From NCBI RefSeq assembly GCF_900113665.1, contig NZ_FOQD01000009.1, forward strand, positions 1-64,000: 64,000 nt of DNA, given 5' to 3'. The stretch's first letter is position 1, and every line of letters begins with the position of its first letter. A program made the translations under genes and the position numbers. Source of the DNA: Planctomicrobium piriforme (GTDB lineage: Bacteria; Planctomycetota; Planctomycetia; Planctomycetales; Planctomycetaceae). Shown here in pieces: positions 26,865 to 34,223 of this stretch. A model generated the notes under the pieces. It was not told the DNA's origin and did not search any database. It worked only from the letters and a program-made list of their open reading frames with translations.

Positions 26865-27112
26865 GTCGTATCACCTGTGTCACCGGCATTACGAGGCGAT
26901 GGGATCGCTCCCAGCATCAGACCGAAGACTGCCAGGACGCGATTGACTGCATCCGTCCGTAGTGTGGCCTTTCCACGTTCCAACTCCGACACGAGACGGA
27001 GTCCGACGCCGGCCAACTCGCTGAGTTCACGTTGCGTCAGGTTATTTGCCTGACGACGTTGGCGCACGAGATCACCCATTTTCTGGGCACTGATGGTTGC
27101 TTGATCGCTCAC
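26861..27112 (-). CDS. hipB: HipB-type XRE transcriptional regulator
   Basis: 83 residues with a helix-turn-helix of the XRE/Cro family: LVRQRRQANNLTQRELSELAGVGLRLVSELERGKA at about 15-49. The start is GTG; a GAGGA lies 12 bp before it, and no better in-frame ATG precedes the helix-turn-helix except M12. It is the first gene of the hipBST operon and should autoregulate it from the inverted repeat at 27141-27158. The C-terminus is short and polar (IPSPRNAGDTGDTT). Confidence 0.9.
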   Translation of the reverse strand: MSDQATISAQKMGDLVRQRRQANNLTQRELSELAGVGLRLVSELERGKATLRTDAVNRVLAVFGLMLGAIPSPRNAGDTGDTT

Positions 27113-27140
27113 CTGAAAGACTCGTCCTCAATGAACCTGT

Positions 27141-27158
27141 TATTCCCGTTCGGGAATA
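27141..27158. promoter_or_regulatory. Probable HipB operator, perfect inverted repeat
   Basis: TATTCCCG-TT-CGGGAATA has 8-bp perfect arms and a 2-bp spacer, 28 bp upstream of the hipB start. HipB of E. coli also binds paired TATCC/GGATA half-sites in its own promoter, so this is the natural operator. Related half-sites lie at 27198-27205 (TATTCCCG), 27341-27348 (TATTCCCG) and, inverted, 27418-27424 (CGGGAAT). Confidence 0.75.
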
Positions 27159-27197
27159 CTGCAAGTTTATCTTCTTTGGTGGCGAAGTCAAAAGGAA

Positions 27198-27424
27198 TAT
27201 TCCCGATCAGGAGTGTCCCGTCTTGTCGAACTGCGACACAGTGTTGAGACTTTATGAACTCAAAGTAAATCCATTCATGGACTTAAGATAGAATGGGAAA
27301 CTTTCTCAGAAATCTCGGAAGGTACCGCTCGATTAAAGGATATTCCCGATGGGGATCGTCAAACGAGGCTGTACATTCTCCCTGATTTCAGGTCAGGATC
27401 TCGAAGAAGTTACTGATCGGGAAT
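27198..27424. promoter_or_regulatory. Additional TATTCCCGAT half-sites upstream of hipBST
   Basis: TATTCCCGATCAGGAGTG (27198-27215) and TATTCCCGATGGGGATCG (27341-27358) have a perfect left half and a degenerate right half; ATCGGGAAT at 27416-27424 is the inverted form. Together with 27141-27158 they give four sites over ~285 bp, which would allow cooperative or looped repression. The remainder of 27113-27664 (552 bp) has no convincing gene; the stretch 27425-27664 shows nothing I can interpret. Confidence 0.5.
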
Positions 27425-27664
27425 CTGCCAGTCGTTGACGCCTCAACCAGAACATGCCGGCTGACGTGATCGGCATTTCAGGCCAGGCCGCAGGTGACCT
27501 CGGATCGGAGAATCAAGCTGTCCCTTTTGAGGTCGTCCCCCAGCGGATCTATATATTGAAACGCTTCAAAAACGGTGCATCCGATTTGCACATCTCAGAG
27601 CACGACGGCAGGGTCTTGATCGTGTTGCAAGTCGCGATTCAGAAGCGACTCCATTTGTTTTTTG

Positions 27665-28912
27665 CTACCTGTCAATTTCACCCATCACGACGTCGAGTGA
27701 GCCGAGGATGGCGGGGATGTCAGCCAGCAGCACGCCGGCACAGAGGGGGCCCGTGACGGAGAGGTTGCAGAAGCTGGAGCTTTTGGCGCGTGCCCGGAGC
27801 GGCTCGGCCTGGCCGTCGCCGACGATGTAGAAGCCCATGTGCCCGCGAGGGGCTTCCGTTTCCAGATAGGCTTCGTCGACTGGGAGTTTCGTGTTCATCT
27901 TGAACGGGACGCGGTGCGTTCCCTCGGCGGTTGGATAACGGGCGAGTCCCTGGCGGACAAGTTTGATTGACTCGGCGACTTCGCGCATCCGCACATAGAA
28001 CCGGCACCAGTTGTCGCCCAGCACGACTTCACTGGGAACGCGATCCCGCGGTGTGAATGGCGCCACCGGGACGGCGAAATCGTAGCCTGCGTACATTCGC
28101 GTGTAGATCCGCTCGCCGTCGCGACGGAGGTCGTCGTCGATGCCGCTGCCGCGCAGGACTGGCCCCGTGCAACTGTGGCTAATCGCCATTTCGGCAGAGA
28201 GAACGCCGAGGCCGGCGGTGCGTTTGATGAAGATCGAATTGCGAGTGAGCAGCGTGTGGTATTCGCTGATCCGCTTTTCCAGCCAGTCGAGAAACCGCTG
28301 CACGGCTTCGATCCAGGTAATCGGCCCACCGGCGGTTTGACCGGTGAGGGCGGCCAGACCGCTGGGAAACGGAATCATATCTGGCAGGTCGTGCGTCGCG
28401 CCGCCGATGGTGATGTAACTGTAGGTGAGTCGGGCGCCGCAGACTTCCTCGAACAGATCGAGGATGATGTCGCGTTCTCGGAAGGCATAGAGAAACGGGG
28501 TGAAGCTGCCCAGGTCGAGCCCGTAGGCGCCCATGCCCATCAGGTGGCTGGCGATGCGGCCCAGCTCGGAAATGACGACCCGGACCACCATCGCTTTCTC
28601 GGGAACTTCGAGGCCCAGCAACTTCTCGAACGCCAGCGAGACGCCGAGATTCATGTTCATGGCGGCGAGGTAATCCATGCGGTCTGAATAGGGCACCCAT
28701 TGGGGACCGTTCAGGTTCTCGCCGATCTTTTCGGCACAGCGATGGAGATAGCCGATGTGCGGCGTGACTTCGTGAACGATTTCGCCGTCGGTACGCAGCA
28801 GCAGCCGCAGCACGCCGTGCGTGCTGGGATGTTGAGGGCCCATGTTGATGAGCATCTCATCAGTTCGCACGTCGAACTCGATAACCCGTTGATCGTCAAG
28901 CTGCGTCGACAT
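27665..28912 (-). CDS. nuoD: NADH-quinone oxidoreductase subunit D
   Basis: 415 residues, the 49-kDa quinone-site subunit of complex I, on the peripheral arm facing the cytoplasm. Landmarks: MLINMGPQHPSTHGVLRLLL near 20-39, IGYLHRCAEKIGE, NMNLGVSLAFEKLLG and the C-terminal GEIDR that closes the family. The quinone-site histidine and tyrosine correspond to the QHPSTHG histidines and the YSDRMDYL tyrosines. It is the last gene of the nuoI-A-C-D unit, 59 bp behind nuoC. No other complex I genes follow; the next downstream feature is the hipBST locus. Confidence 0.97.
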   Translation of the reverse strand: MSTQLDDQRVIEFDVRTDEMLINMGPQHPSTHGVLRLLLRTDGEIVHEVTPHIGYLHRCAEKIGENLNGPQWVPYSDRMDYLAAMNMNLGVSLAFEKLLGLEVPEKAMVVRVVISELGRIASHLMGMGAYGLDLGSFTPFLYAFRERDIILDLFEEVCGARLTYSYITIGGATHDLPDMIPFPSGLAALTGQTAGGPITWIEAVQRFLDWLEKRISEYHTLLTRNSIFIKRTAGLGVLSAEMAISHSCTGPVLRGSGIDDDLRRDGERIYTRMYAGYDFAVPVAPFTPRDRVPSEVVLGDNWCRFYVRMREVAESIKLVRQGLARYPTAEGTHRVPFKMNTKLPVDEAYLETEAPRGHMGFYIVGDGQAEPLRARAKSSSFCNLSVTGPLCAGVLLADIPAILGSLDVVMGEIDR

Positions 28913-28971
28913 GTTGGAACTTCAAAGCGATGAATTAAAAAAGCCAAGCGACCAGTTTGGGAGAAGGCTGG

Positions 28972-29505
28972 TTACCGTCCCCGTACGCCGTGGTATTCGA
29001 GCGGCATTTCGTAGTCTTTGCGGAGGGGATGGCCGACCCAGTCGTCGGCGCACAAGATCCGCACGAGATTCGGATGTCCGACGAAGTGGATGCCGACCAA
29101 ATCGAAAGCTTCGCGCTCATGCCAGTTGGCCGAGCCCCAGACGTTGGAGACGGTCGGCACTTCAGGCAGCCGGCCGGGCTCATTCTGCAGCCAGCGAGGA
29201 ACCTTCACTTTGAGGACAATGCGGTGCTGCAGTTTCAGACTGCGGAGGTGATAGACCACCTCGACATGCGGCTGATACGGAAACTTTGCCGCGAGTTTGG
29301 CGTCGGGTTCGAAGTAATCGACGCCGCACAGATTGCAGAGCATGTCGAACTGCAACCCAGGTGCGGTTCGGAGGAAGTCGCACACCCTGGGGATGGCGGG
29401 CGGGGCGATTTCGATCCAGGGATCTTTCACATCCGCCTTGAATGCGAGAATGACGTCGCCGCCGAATTCGGCCAGCAGTTTCTGGTGAATGTCCTGGGCG
29501 GTCAT
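28972..29505 (-). CDS. nuoC: NADH-quinone oxidoreductase subunit C
   Basis: 177 residues from the ATG at 29505; a longer open frame to 29670 would overlap nuoA and lacks family similarity. The 30-kDa subunit signature is WHEREAFDLVGIHFVGHPNLVRILCADDWVGHPLRKDYEMP split over about 127-165, which is nearly ideal. It sits in the complex I peripheral arm between NuoB and NuoD. It is a separate gene, not fused to nuoD as in some bacteria. nuoB, which normally precedes nuoC, is absent. Confidence 0.96.
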   Translation of the reverse strand: MTAQDIHQKLLAEFGGDVILAFKADVKDPWIEIAPPAIPRVCDFLRTAPGLQFDMLCNLCGVDYFEPDAKLAAKFPYQPHVEVVYHLRSLKLQHRIVLKVKVPRWLQNEPGRLPEVPTVSNVWGSANWHEREAFDLVGIHFVGHPNLVRILCADDWVGHPLRKDYEMPLEYHGVRGR

Positions 29506-29549
29506 GGGCGTTCGAGTTTCTTTCAGAGTCGGCCTGCGGCGAAAACGAA

Positions 29550-30122
29550 TCAGCTCACCAGTTCGCGAGGGGCGGGCGATTCCGCGATCGACGGCGTGCG
29601 ATGCGGGGCCGGTGAGGCTTGTGCCCGTTTGACCATCGCCCGCACCCAGTCGAGGTCTCCGCGATGCCACACATAGGCAAATCCGACGAGTAGCACGCCG
29701 AAAAAGGTCAGAATGTCCACCATGCCGGTTCCGGCCAGACTCAGAGCTTCTGGCGGATTGATCATCGTTTCCGGCGTCGTTGTGCCGGGCGGGAGGCTCA
29801 GTAAACGGTCAGTCAGATTCATGCGCGTGGGTTCTGACAAGCGGGCATCGGCCAGTTGCGTCGCTCCGCCGAACACGGTCGCCCAGGGGAAGAAGAAGAC
29901 GACTTCAACGTCGAAGATAATGAACAGCAGGGCAACGACATAAAACCGGATGTCGAACTGGATGTAGCTCGAGCCGATCGTCGGTTCGCCGCACTCATAG
30001 ACCGCGACTTTTTCCTCGGTCGGCAAATTGGGGCGGATAAAAATCCCTATGACCAGGGGCGCGAGGATCAGCACCGCTCCGGCGGCGATGAAGAGCAGAA
30101 AGTGCAGCGTCAGATCCGTCAT
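29550..30122 (-). CDS. nuoA: NADH-quinone oxidoreductase subunit A
   Basis: 190 residues with three transmembrane segments (about 6-28, 61-80, 134-152). The conserved loop motif VAVYECGEPTIGSSYIQFDIRFY at 40-61 contains the switch cysteine C44. Family members are usually 120-150 residues; this one carries an extra ~45 residues between segments 2 and 3 (ATVFGGATQL to PPEALSLAG) and a polar C-terminal tail of ~30 residues. It lies 44 bp upstream of nuoC and 75 bp downstream of nuoI. Confidence 0.95.
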   Translation of the reverse strand: MTDLTLHFLLFIAAGAVLILAPLVIGIFIRPNLPTEEKVAVYECGEPTIGSSYIQFDIRFYVVALLFIIFDVEVVFFFPWATVFGGATQLADARLSEPTRMNLTDRLLSLPPGTTTPETMINPPEALSLAGTGMVDILTFFGVLLVGFAYVWHRGDLDWVRAMVKRAQASPAPHRTPSIAESPAPRELVS

Positions 30123-30197
30123 ACTGCCGGCAATCCTGTTTCACGTCTGCGGCGAGGGTCTTGAATGTTCGAAATTGAGGCGTCCGGAACAACCCGG

Positions 30198-30773
30198 TCA
30201 TGTTGACGACGACGTAGCCGACTCTGTTTTTACCGGAGCGAACTCGAACGGGTTGGGTTCGCCTTTGACCCAGACCGGCTCGTACAGCGCTTTCGATTCG
30301 GCAACCGCGGTGGGATTGAGGGTCGTGTGTCCCCAGGCGATCTGCAGCGGCAGCTTGGCGTAATCGACGATGCAGCCGTCGCGGCTGAAACAACTGAGGT
30401 CATGGTTCGAGCCCATGAAAATGCAGTCGACAGGGCATGGATCGACGCACAGAGCGCAGAACATGCACTTGCTGTAATCGATTGTGAAGCCGTCGATGCG
30501 AAAACCCTTGCCGACGGGGCTCTTTTCTTTCTCGATATAAATGCAGTCGACCGGACAGGCGACAGCGCACTTGTCGCAGCCGATGCAGGTGGTGAGGTCG
30601 AAGCGGTGGAACCCGCGATAACGGGCCTTCACCGGGACGGGGCGCTCGGGGTATTCGTAGACTTCGGTGAAGGTCTTGCGCTGGTAGGTTTTGCCCGCGA
30701 GACGCAACGTCACCCACATCCCGTGCAGGACGGTGCTGACAGCGAGCCAGACGTTTCGAAACCAGGTACGCAC
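30198..30773 (-). CDS. nuoI: NADH-quinone oxidoreductase subunit I
   Basis: 191 residues with two 4Fe-4S clusters: CIGCDKCAVACPVDC (C63, C66, C69, C73) and CMFCALCVDPCPVDC (C103, C106, C109, C113), carrying the N6a/N6b pair of complex I. An amphipathic N-terminal helix (WFRNVWLAVSTVLHGMWVTL) anchors it to the membrane arm. It is the first gene of the cluster, preceded by a clear promoter, whereas in the standard order it follows nuoH. Confidence 0.96.
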   Translation of the reverse strand: MRTWFRNVWLAVSTVLHGMWVTLRLAGKTYQRKTFTEVYEYPERPVPVKARYRGFHRFDLTTCIGCDKCAVACPVDCIYIEKEKSPVGKGFRIDGFTIDYSKCMFCALCVDPCPVDCIFMGSNHDLSCFSRDGCIVDYAKLPLQIAWGHTTLNPTAVAESKALYEPVWVKGEPNPFEFAPVKTESATSSST

Positions 30774-30852
30774 GGTGACTTTTCAGTCGAGAGGAACGGG
30801 ATCAGGCAGACCACTGTCGGACAGCGGCCGGACTGACGCAAGGCCAAACCGG

Positions 30853-30880
30853 ATTATAGGATCGGGAAAACCGGTGACAA
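30853..30880 (-). promoter_or_regulatory. Sigma70-like promoter of the nuoIACD unit
   Basis: On the minus strand TTGTCA (30880-30875), a 16-bp spacer and a perfect TATAAT (30858-30853) are found. Transcription would start near 30846, giving a leader of about 73 nt before nuoI. This is the best core promoter I can see in the window. The 30904 gene ends only 24 bp upstream. Confidence 0.7.
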
Positions 30881-30903
30881 CCGAAGCAAGGTCCGCTTCT
30901 GGC

Positions 30904-31395
30904 TCACTCCTTTGCGAACGTGATGTTGCCGGGCTTGACGTCGTTGAGGTAGATTCCGAACCGCCGAAAGGCCGCCATCAGCGAAAGAACAGTCTCCCAG
31001 CTTTCCCCAAACTGGTCTCTTTTCTCTGATTCCCACTCATTCCATTGCTCTTCCTCGAACGGAGGACTCCTGTCGAGATAAGCGCCTGCGAAATCGACGA
31101 CGAAGGGGGGCGAAACAACTTCCATTTCAATCGCCCACAGTTCATCATGAAAATCAACTAGACTTGGGATGTGAAAACCCTCGAGTTCATGCAAGCTTTC
31201 GTGCTGCAATCTCAGATAGACGCTTTTTTCATTCTCGTAGAGCGGGCGATACCGAAAGACCTTGATGGCGGTATTCAGGTTCGTCCCCAGTACGATCCCG
31301 TCCTGACCTGCACCCAATTGTTCCAATCCGCTGAGATGCCGACGCTCGGCATATCTTCGGGCACGTTCCAATAGTAAGTCGTCAATGTCAGACAT
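30904..31395 (-). CDS. Minimal protein-kinase-fold protein
   Basis: 163 residues from the ATG at 31395; a TTG start at 31416 is possible. Kinase N-lobe features: Gly-rich loop LGAGQDGIV (27-35), the VAIK-type lysine K45 in TAIKVF, helix-C glutamate in YENEKSVYL, and hinge IEMEVVSPP. A catalytic-loop-like YLNDVKPGNI (D152, N157) follows. The protein ends six residues later, so the metal-binding DFG and the C-lobe are missing. The family of short proteins with this ending is widespread and, to my knowledge, uncharacterised; it may bind nucleotide without phosphorylating proteins. It starts divergently from, and overlaps, the next gene. Its base composition is more AT-rich than its neighbours. 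Confidence 0.82.
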   Translation of the reverse strand: MSDIDDLLLERARRYAERRHLSGLEQLGAGQDGIVLGTNLNTAIKVFRYRPLYENEKSVYLRLQHESLHELEGFHIPSLVDFHDELWAIEMEVVSPPFVVDFAGAYLDRSPPFEEEQWNEWESEKRDQFGESWETVLSLMAAFRRFGIYLNDVKPGNITFAKE

Positions 31396-31660
31396 TCTGC
31401 AAAACCTGCGATCCAACTATTCATCGCATGTGCGGCTGGAATTGCTGCTGGACGGGCATTGCTACCGCGTTGCCAAAACGGGACCGAGCTATTTCGTTTT
31501 GACCGATCAGGTTGATCTTCCAGCTGCGGCTGCGGTCCTCCGCATGATTGTCGATGGCCGAGAACATCTTTGGAATATCTTCCTGAAAAACGGTGCGGTT
31601 CCATTCGATGAGCGGGTGGAGTTTGAGCGAATCAAACCGGAACTGGCGCAAACAGTTTAA
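31385..31660 (+). CDS. Small hypothetical protein
   Basis: 91 residues, unrecognised. It appears to be one compact alpha/beta domain: LELLLDGHCYRVAKTGPSYF suggests two beta strands, then AAAAVLRMIVDGREHLW a helix. No signal peptide or membrane segment. The start lies in ATGTCAGACAT, an odd palindrome that also holds the start codon of the divergent kinase-fold gene, so both proteins begin MSDI. A 19-bp hairpin follows its stop. The absence of a clear ribosome-binding site and the short length leave some doubt, but the composition looks coding. Confidence 0.65.
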   Translation: MSDILQNLRSNYSSHVRLELLLDGHCYRVAKTGPSYFVLTDQVDLPAAAAVLRMIVDGREHLWNIFLKNGAVPFDERVEFERIKPELAQTV

Positions 31661-31680
31661 CGGAATTCAATACCGCATCG

Positions 31681-31699
31681 GACACACTTCAAGTGTGTC
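31681..31699. terminator. Perfect hairpin between convergent genes
   Basis: GACACACTTCAAGTGTGTC is a perfect inverted repeat between the ends of the small plus-strand gene and the minus-strand Fpg gene. No T-run follows on either strand. It could act as a bidirectional stop or 3' stabiliser. Confidence 0.5.
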
Positions 31700-31716
31700 G
31701 TTCAACGGTCAGCTTG

Positions 31717-32598
31717 TCATTCCCAGTCTTCGATGCGGCGAGGCCAGTCGTCTTTGAGTAGACGCGACAGCGAGCGGTCGGCCAGGACTTTGCCGCCCGT
31801 CTGACAGGTGGCGCAGTAATTCGTTTCGTTTTCGGCGTAGACGATCCGCTGTACCGGCGACCCGCAGATCGGGCAAGGCTGCCCATATTTGCCGTGTACG
31901 GCCATTTCCGGGCGGAACGCCGTGACCTTGGATGGAAACTTGCCCTTGGCTTCTTTCCGCAGGCGTTCGATCCATTCCTGCATGACGGACTTCACGGCAG
32001 CATGCAGCCGTTCAATCTCGTCCTGAGTCAGTTTTTGCGTCTGCTGAATGGGAGAGAGCCGGGCTCGATGCAAAATTTCGTCGGAATAGGCATTGCCGAT
32101 GCCGCTGAAGAGCATGGGATTGGTCAACTGCCGTTTCAGCGTTCGGTTGGTCAGCGTCAGCGGGGCCTGAAATTCGGCGAGCGTTGCCGAGAGGACGTCA
32201 ATCCCGCCGGGGTCCTGCTCAAGGAGTTCCGCATCTCGAACGACATGCAGCGACGCTCGTTTTTTAGATCCGGCTTCGGTCAGCAGCAGTGTGCCGGCAT
32301 CAAATTCAAATGCGGCGAGTCCGTTGCGGCCTGCTCCGGCGGCGCCTGGCGGCTTCCATTGCAACCGACCGGCGATCATCAGATGCAACACCAGCCACAG
32401 GCCATTGTCGAGACCGATGGCAATCCGCTTACCCAGCCGCTGCAACCCGGACACACGCTGCTGGAACGTCGCTTCGAGGGGCGGATCGAACGTCCTCAAG
32501 AGAAACGGACTGGTCACCCTGACCTTGTTCAGCATCGCTCCGAGCACCCGCTCTTCAAGGGCCTCGAGATAGACGGTGATGTCGGGGAGTTCAGGCAC
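31717..32598 (-). CDS. Formamidopyrimidine-DNA glycosylase family protein
   Basis: 293 residues of the Fpg/Nei family, a bifunctional DNA glycosylase/AP lyase of base-excision repair. The N-terminus MPELPD gives the catalytic proline and glutamate after Met removal; position 6 is Asp instead of the usual Glu. K57 in RLGKR matches the conserved lysine. The helix-2-turn-helix is near NPMLFSGIGNAYSDEILHRA. The zinc finger is CPIC-x16-CATC, but about 25 residues follow it, whereas Fpg normally ends right there. Whether it prefers 8-oxoguanine or oxidised pyrimidines cannot be decided by eye. Confidence 0.92.
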   Translation of the reverse strand: MPELPDITVYLEALEERVLGAMLNKVRVTSPFLLRTFDPPLEATFQQRVSGLQRLGKRIAIGLDNGLWLVLHLMIAGRLQWKPPGAAGAGRNGLAAFEFDAGTLLLTEAGSKKRASLHVVRDAELLEQDPGGIDVLSATLAEFQAPLTLTNRTLKRQLTNPMLFSGIGNAYSDEILHRARLSPIQQTQKLTQDEIERLHAAVKSVMQEWIERLRKEAKGKFPSKVTAFRPEMAVHGKYGQPCPICGSPVQRIVYAENETNYCATCQTGGKVLADRSLSRLLKDDWPRRIEDWE

Positions 32599-32637
32599 GA
32601 ATGGGGTGGCTGCTCATGGACGGGACGCGTTTTGGAT

Positions 32638-32748
32638 GAAATCCGAAATTCGAAGCACGAAATCCGAAACAGTTTCAAAACCCCAGCCCAGCGCCGTCTT
32701 TGGTGATTCGTATTCCGTTTCGGATTTCGAATTTCGTGCTTCGGATTT
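32638..32748. repeat. Family A intergenic inverted repeat, copy 3
   Basis: The left arm (32638-32670) contains GAAGCACGAAATCCGAAAC and the right arm (32717-32748) GTTTCGGATTTCG, then TTTCGTGCTTCGGATTT. The word GAAGCACGAAATCCGAAAC is identical to copy 1 at 100-118. It lies behind the stop of the second DUF1501 gene, as copy 1 lies behind the first. Confidence 0.78.
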
Positions 32749-32755
32749 ACCAACA

Positions 32756-34192
32756 TCATCCAATGATTTCTTTCACCACATGTCCATGCACGTCGGTGAG
32801 TCGGAAGCGGCGGCCCTGGAATTTGTAGGTGAGGCGTTCGTGGTCGATGCCTAGGAGGGCCAGGATTGTCGCCTGCAGATCGTGAACATGTACCGGCTTG
32901 TCGGCGATGTTGTAGCAGTACGGGTCGGTTTCGCCGAATGTGAGGCCGGGCTTCACGCCGCCGCCGGCCATCCAGACGGTGAAGCAGCGAGGATGATGGT
33001 CGCGGCCAAAGTTATTCGCCACGAGCTTGCCCTGGCAGTAGTTCGTACGACCGAACTCGCCCCCCCAGATGACGAGCGTGTCGTCGAGCATTCCCCGCTG
33101 TTTCAGGTCGGTGATAAGCGCGGCCGAAGCCTGATCGGTCTGCTGGCATTCCTTGCGAATCCCGCCTGGCAGGCCGCCGTGATGGTCCCAGTCCTGGTGA
33201 TAGAGTTGAATGAAGCGCACGCCTCGTTCCGCCAGTCGGCGGGCTAACAGGCAATTCGCGGCATACGTTCCTGGCGTTTTGGCGTCTTCGCCGTAGAGGT
33301 CGAAGGTCTGCTGCGTTTCGTCTGACAAATCCGCGGCATCGGGGATGGAACGCTGCATGCGAAAGGCGAGCTCGTACTGTGCGATGTTGTTCTCGATCAA
33401 CGGGTCGGCATTCGTCTCGGCAGAGATACGACCGAGATCGGCGAGTGCGTCGAGCAGATGTCGACGGTGTTCCGCAGGGAGGTCGCCTGGATTGCCGAGA
33501 TAGAGTACTGGATCTTTGCCAGGCCGGAACTGCACTCCTTGATAGCGCGAGGGCAGAAAACCGTTGCCCCAGAGTCGGGACGCCAGGGGCTGGCCCCCTT
33601 TGTCTTTCGTCAGCATGACGACGAAGGCGGGCAGGTCGGCGTTTTCGGTTCCCAGTCCGTAATTGAGCCAGGCTCCGATGCTCGGACGACCGGGGAGCTG
33701 CGAGCCGGTTTGCAGGAACGTCACCGCCGGGCCGTGATTGATGGCGTCGGTATGGACGCTCTTGATGAAGCAGAGATCGTCCGCGACCTTGGCTGTGTGT
33801 GGAAGCAGTTCGCTGAGCCAGGCGCCGGAGTCTCCGTGCTGCTGAAATTTGAAAGGCGAGCCGACGAGCGACAGGCTCGACTGGTTGGCGCTCATGCCGG
33901 TGAGCCGCTGGCCGCCGCGGACCTCGTCGGGGAGCTCGCTGCCGTGCTTTTCGTTCAGCAGCGGCTTGTAGTCGAACAGGTCCATTTGTGATGGGCCGCC
34001 GGACTGAAACAGGTAAATCACCCGTTTCGCCTGGGCAGGAAAATGCGGCGGACCGGCGACGGCATCTTCATCGGCCAGACCTTGCTGACGCAGGATATCG
34101 ATGAGGGCCATGCCGCCTAGTCCCATCCCGACCTGATTCAGGAAGTCGCGACGGGAATGAGTTGCTTGATAGTGCTGGCAGTGATGTTTCAT
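32756..34192 (-). CDS. DUF1501 domain-containing protein, second copy
   Basis: 478 residues. A twin-arginine motif SRRDFLNQ at about 13-20 is followed by GMGLGGMALIDIL, a Tat signal. The family motif YLFQSGGPSQMDLFDYKP lies near 60-77, and GGEFGRTNYCQGK with GRDHHP near 385-405. It is a paralogue of the protein at 197-1627, with moderate similarity. It lies 31 bp downstream of its PSD1 partner, the same order and spacing as in the first pair (33 bp), so the pair was probably duplicated or acquired as a unit. Confidence 0.93.
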   Translation of the reverse strand: MKHHCQHYQATHSRRDFLNQVGMGLGGMALIDILRQQGLADEDAVAGPPHFPAQAKRVIYLFQSGGPSQMDLFDYKPLLNEKHGSELPDEVRGGQRLTGMSANQSSLSLVGSPFKFQQHGDSGAWLSELLPHTAKVADDLCFIKSVHTDAINHGPAVTFLQTGSQLPGRPSIGAWLNYGLGTENADLPAFVVMLTKDKGGQPLASRLWGNGFLPSRYQGVQFRPGKDPVLYLGNPGDLPAEHRRHLLDALADLGRISAETNADPLIENNIAQYELAFRMQRSIPDAADLSDETQQTFDLYGEDAKTPGTYAANCLLARRLAERGVRFIQLYHQDWDHHGGLPGGIRKECQQTDQASAALITDLKQRGMLDDTLVIWGGEFGRTNYCQGKLVANNFGRDHHPRCFTVWMAGGGVKPGLTFGETDPYCYNIADKPVHVHDLQATILALLGIDHERLTYKFQGRRFRLTDVHGHVVKEIIG

Positions 34193-34223
34193 GTTTCACA
34201 CCTGAAGTCCGGACGCGACGGGC

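Noticed and set aside
27454..27756. 100-codon open frame on the plus strand between hipB and nuoD
   Set aside because: Its last third is antisense to nuoD, and composition becomes Arg-rich shadow sequence; no ribosome-binding site or family resemblance.
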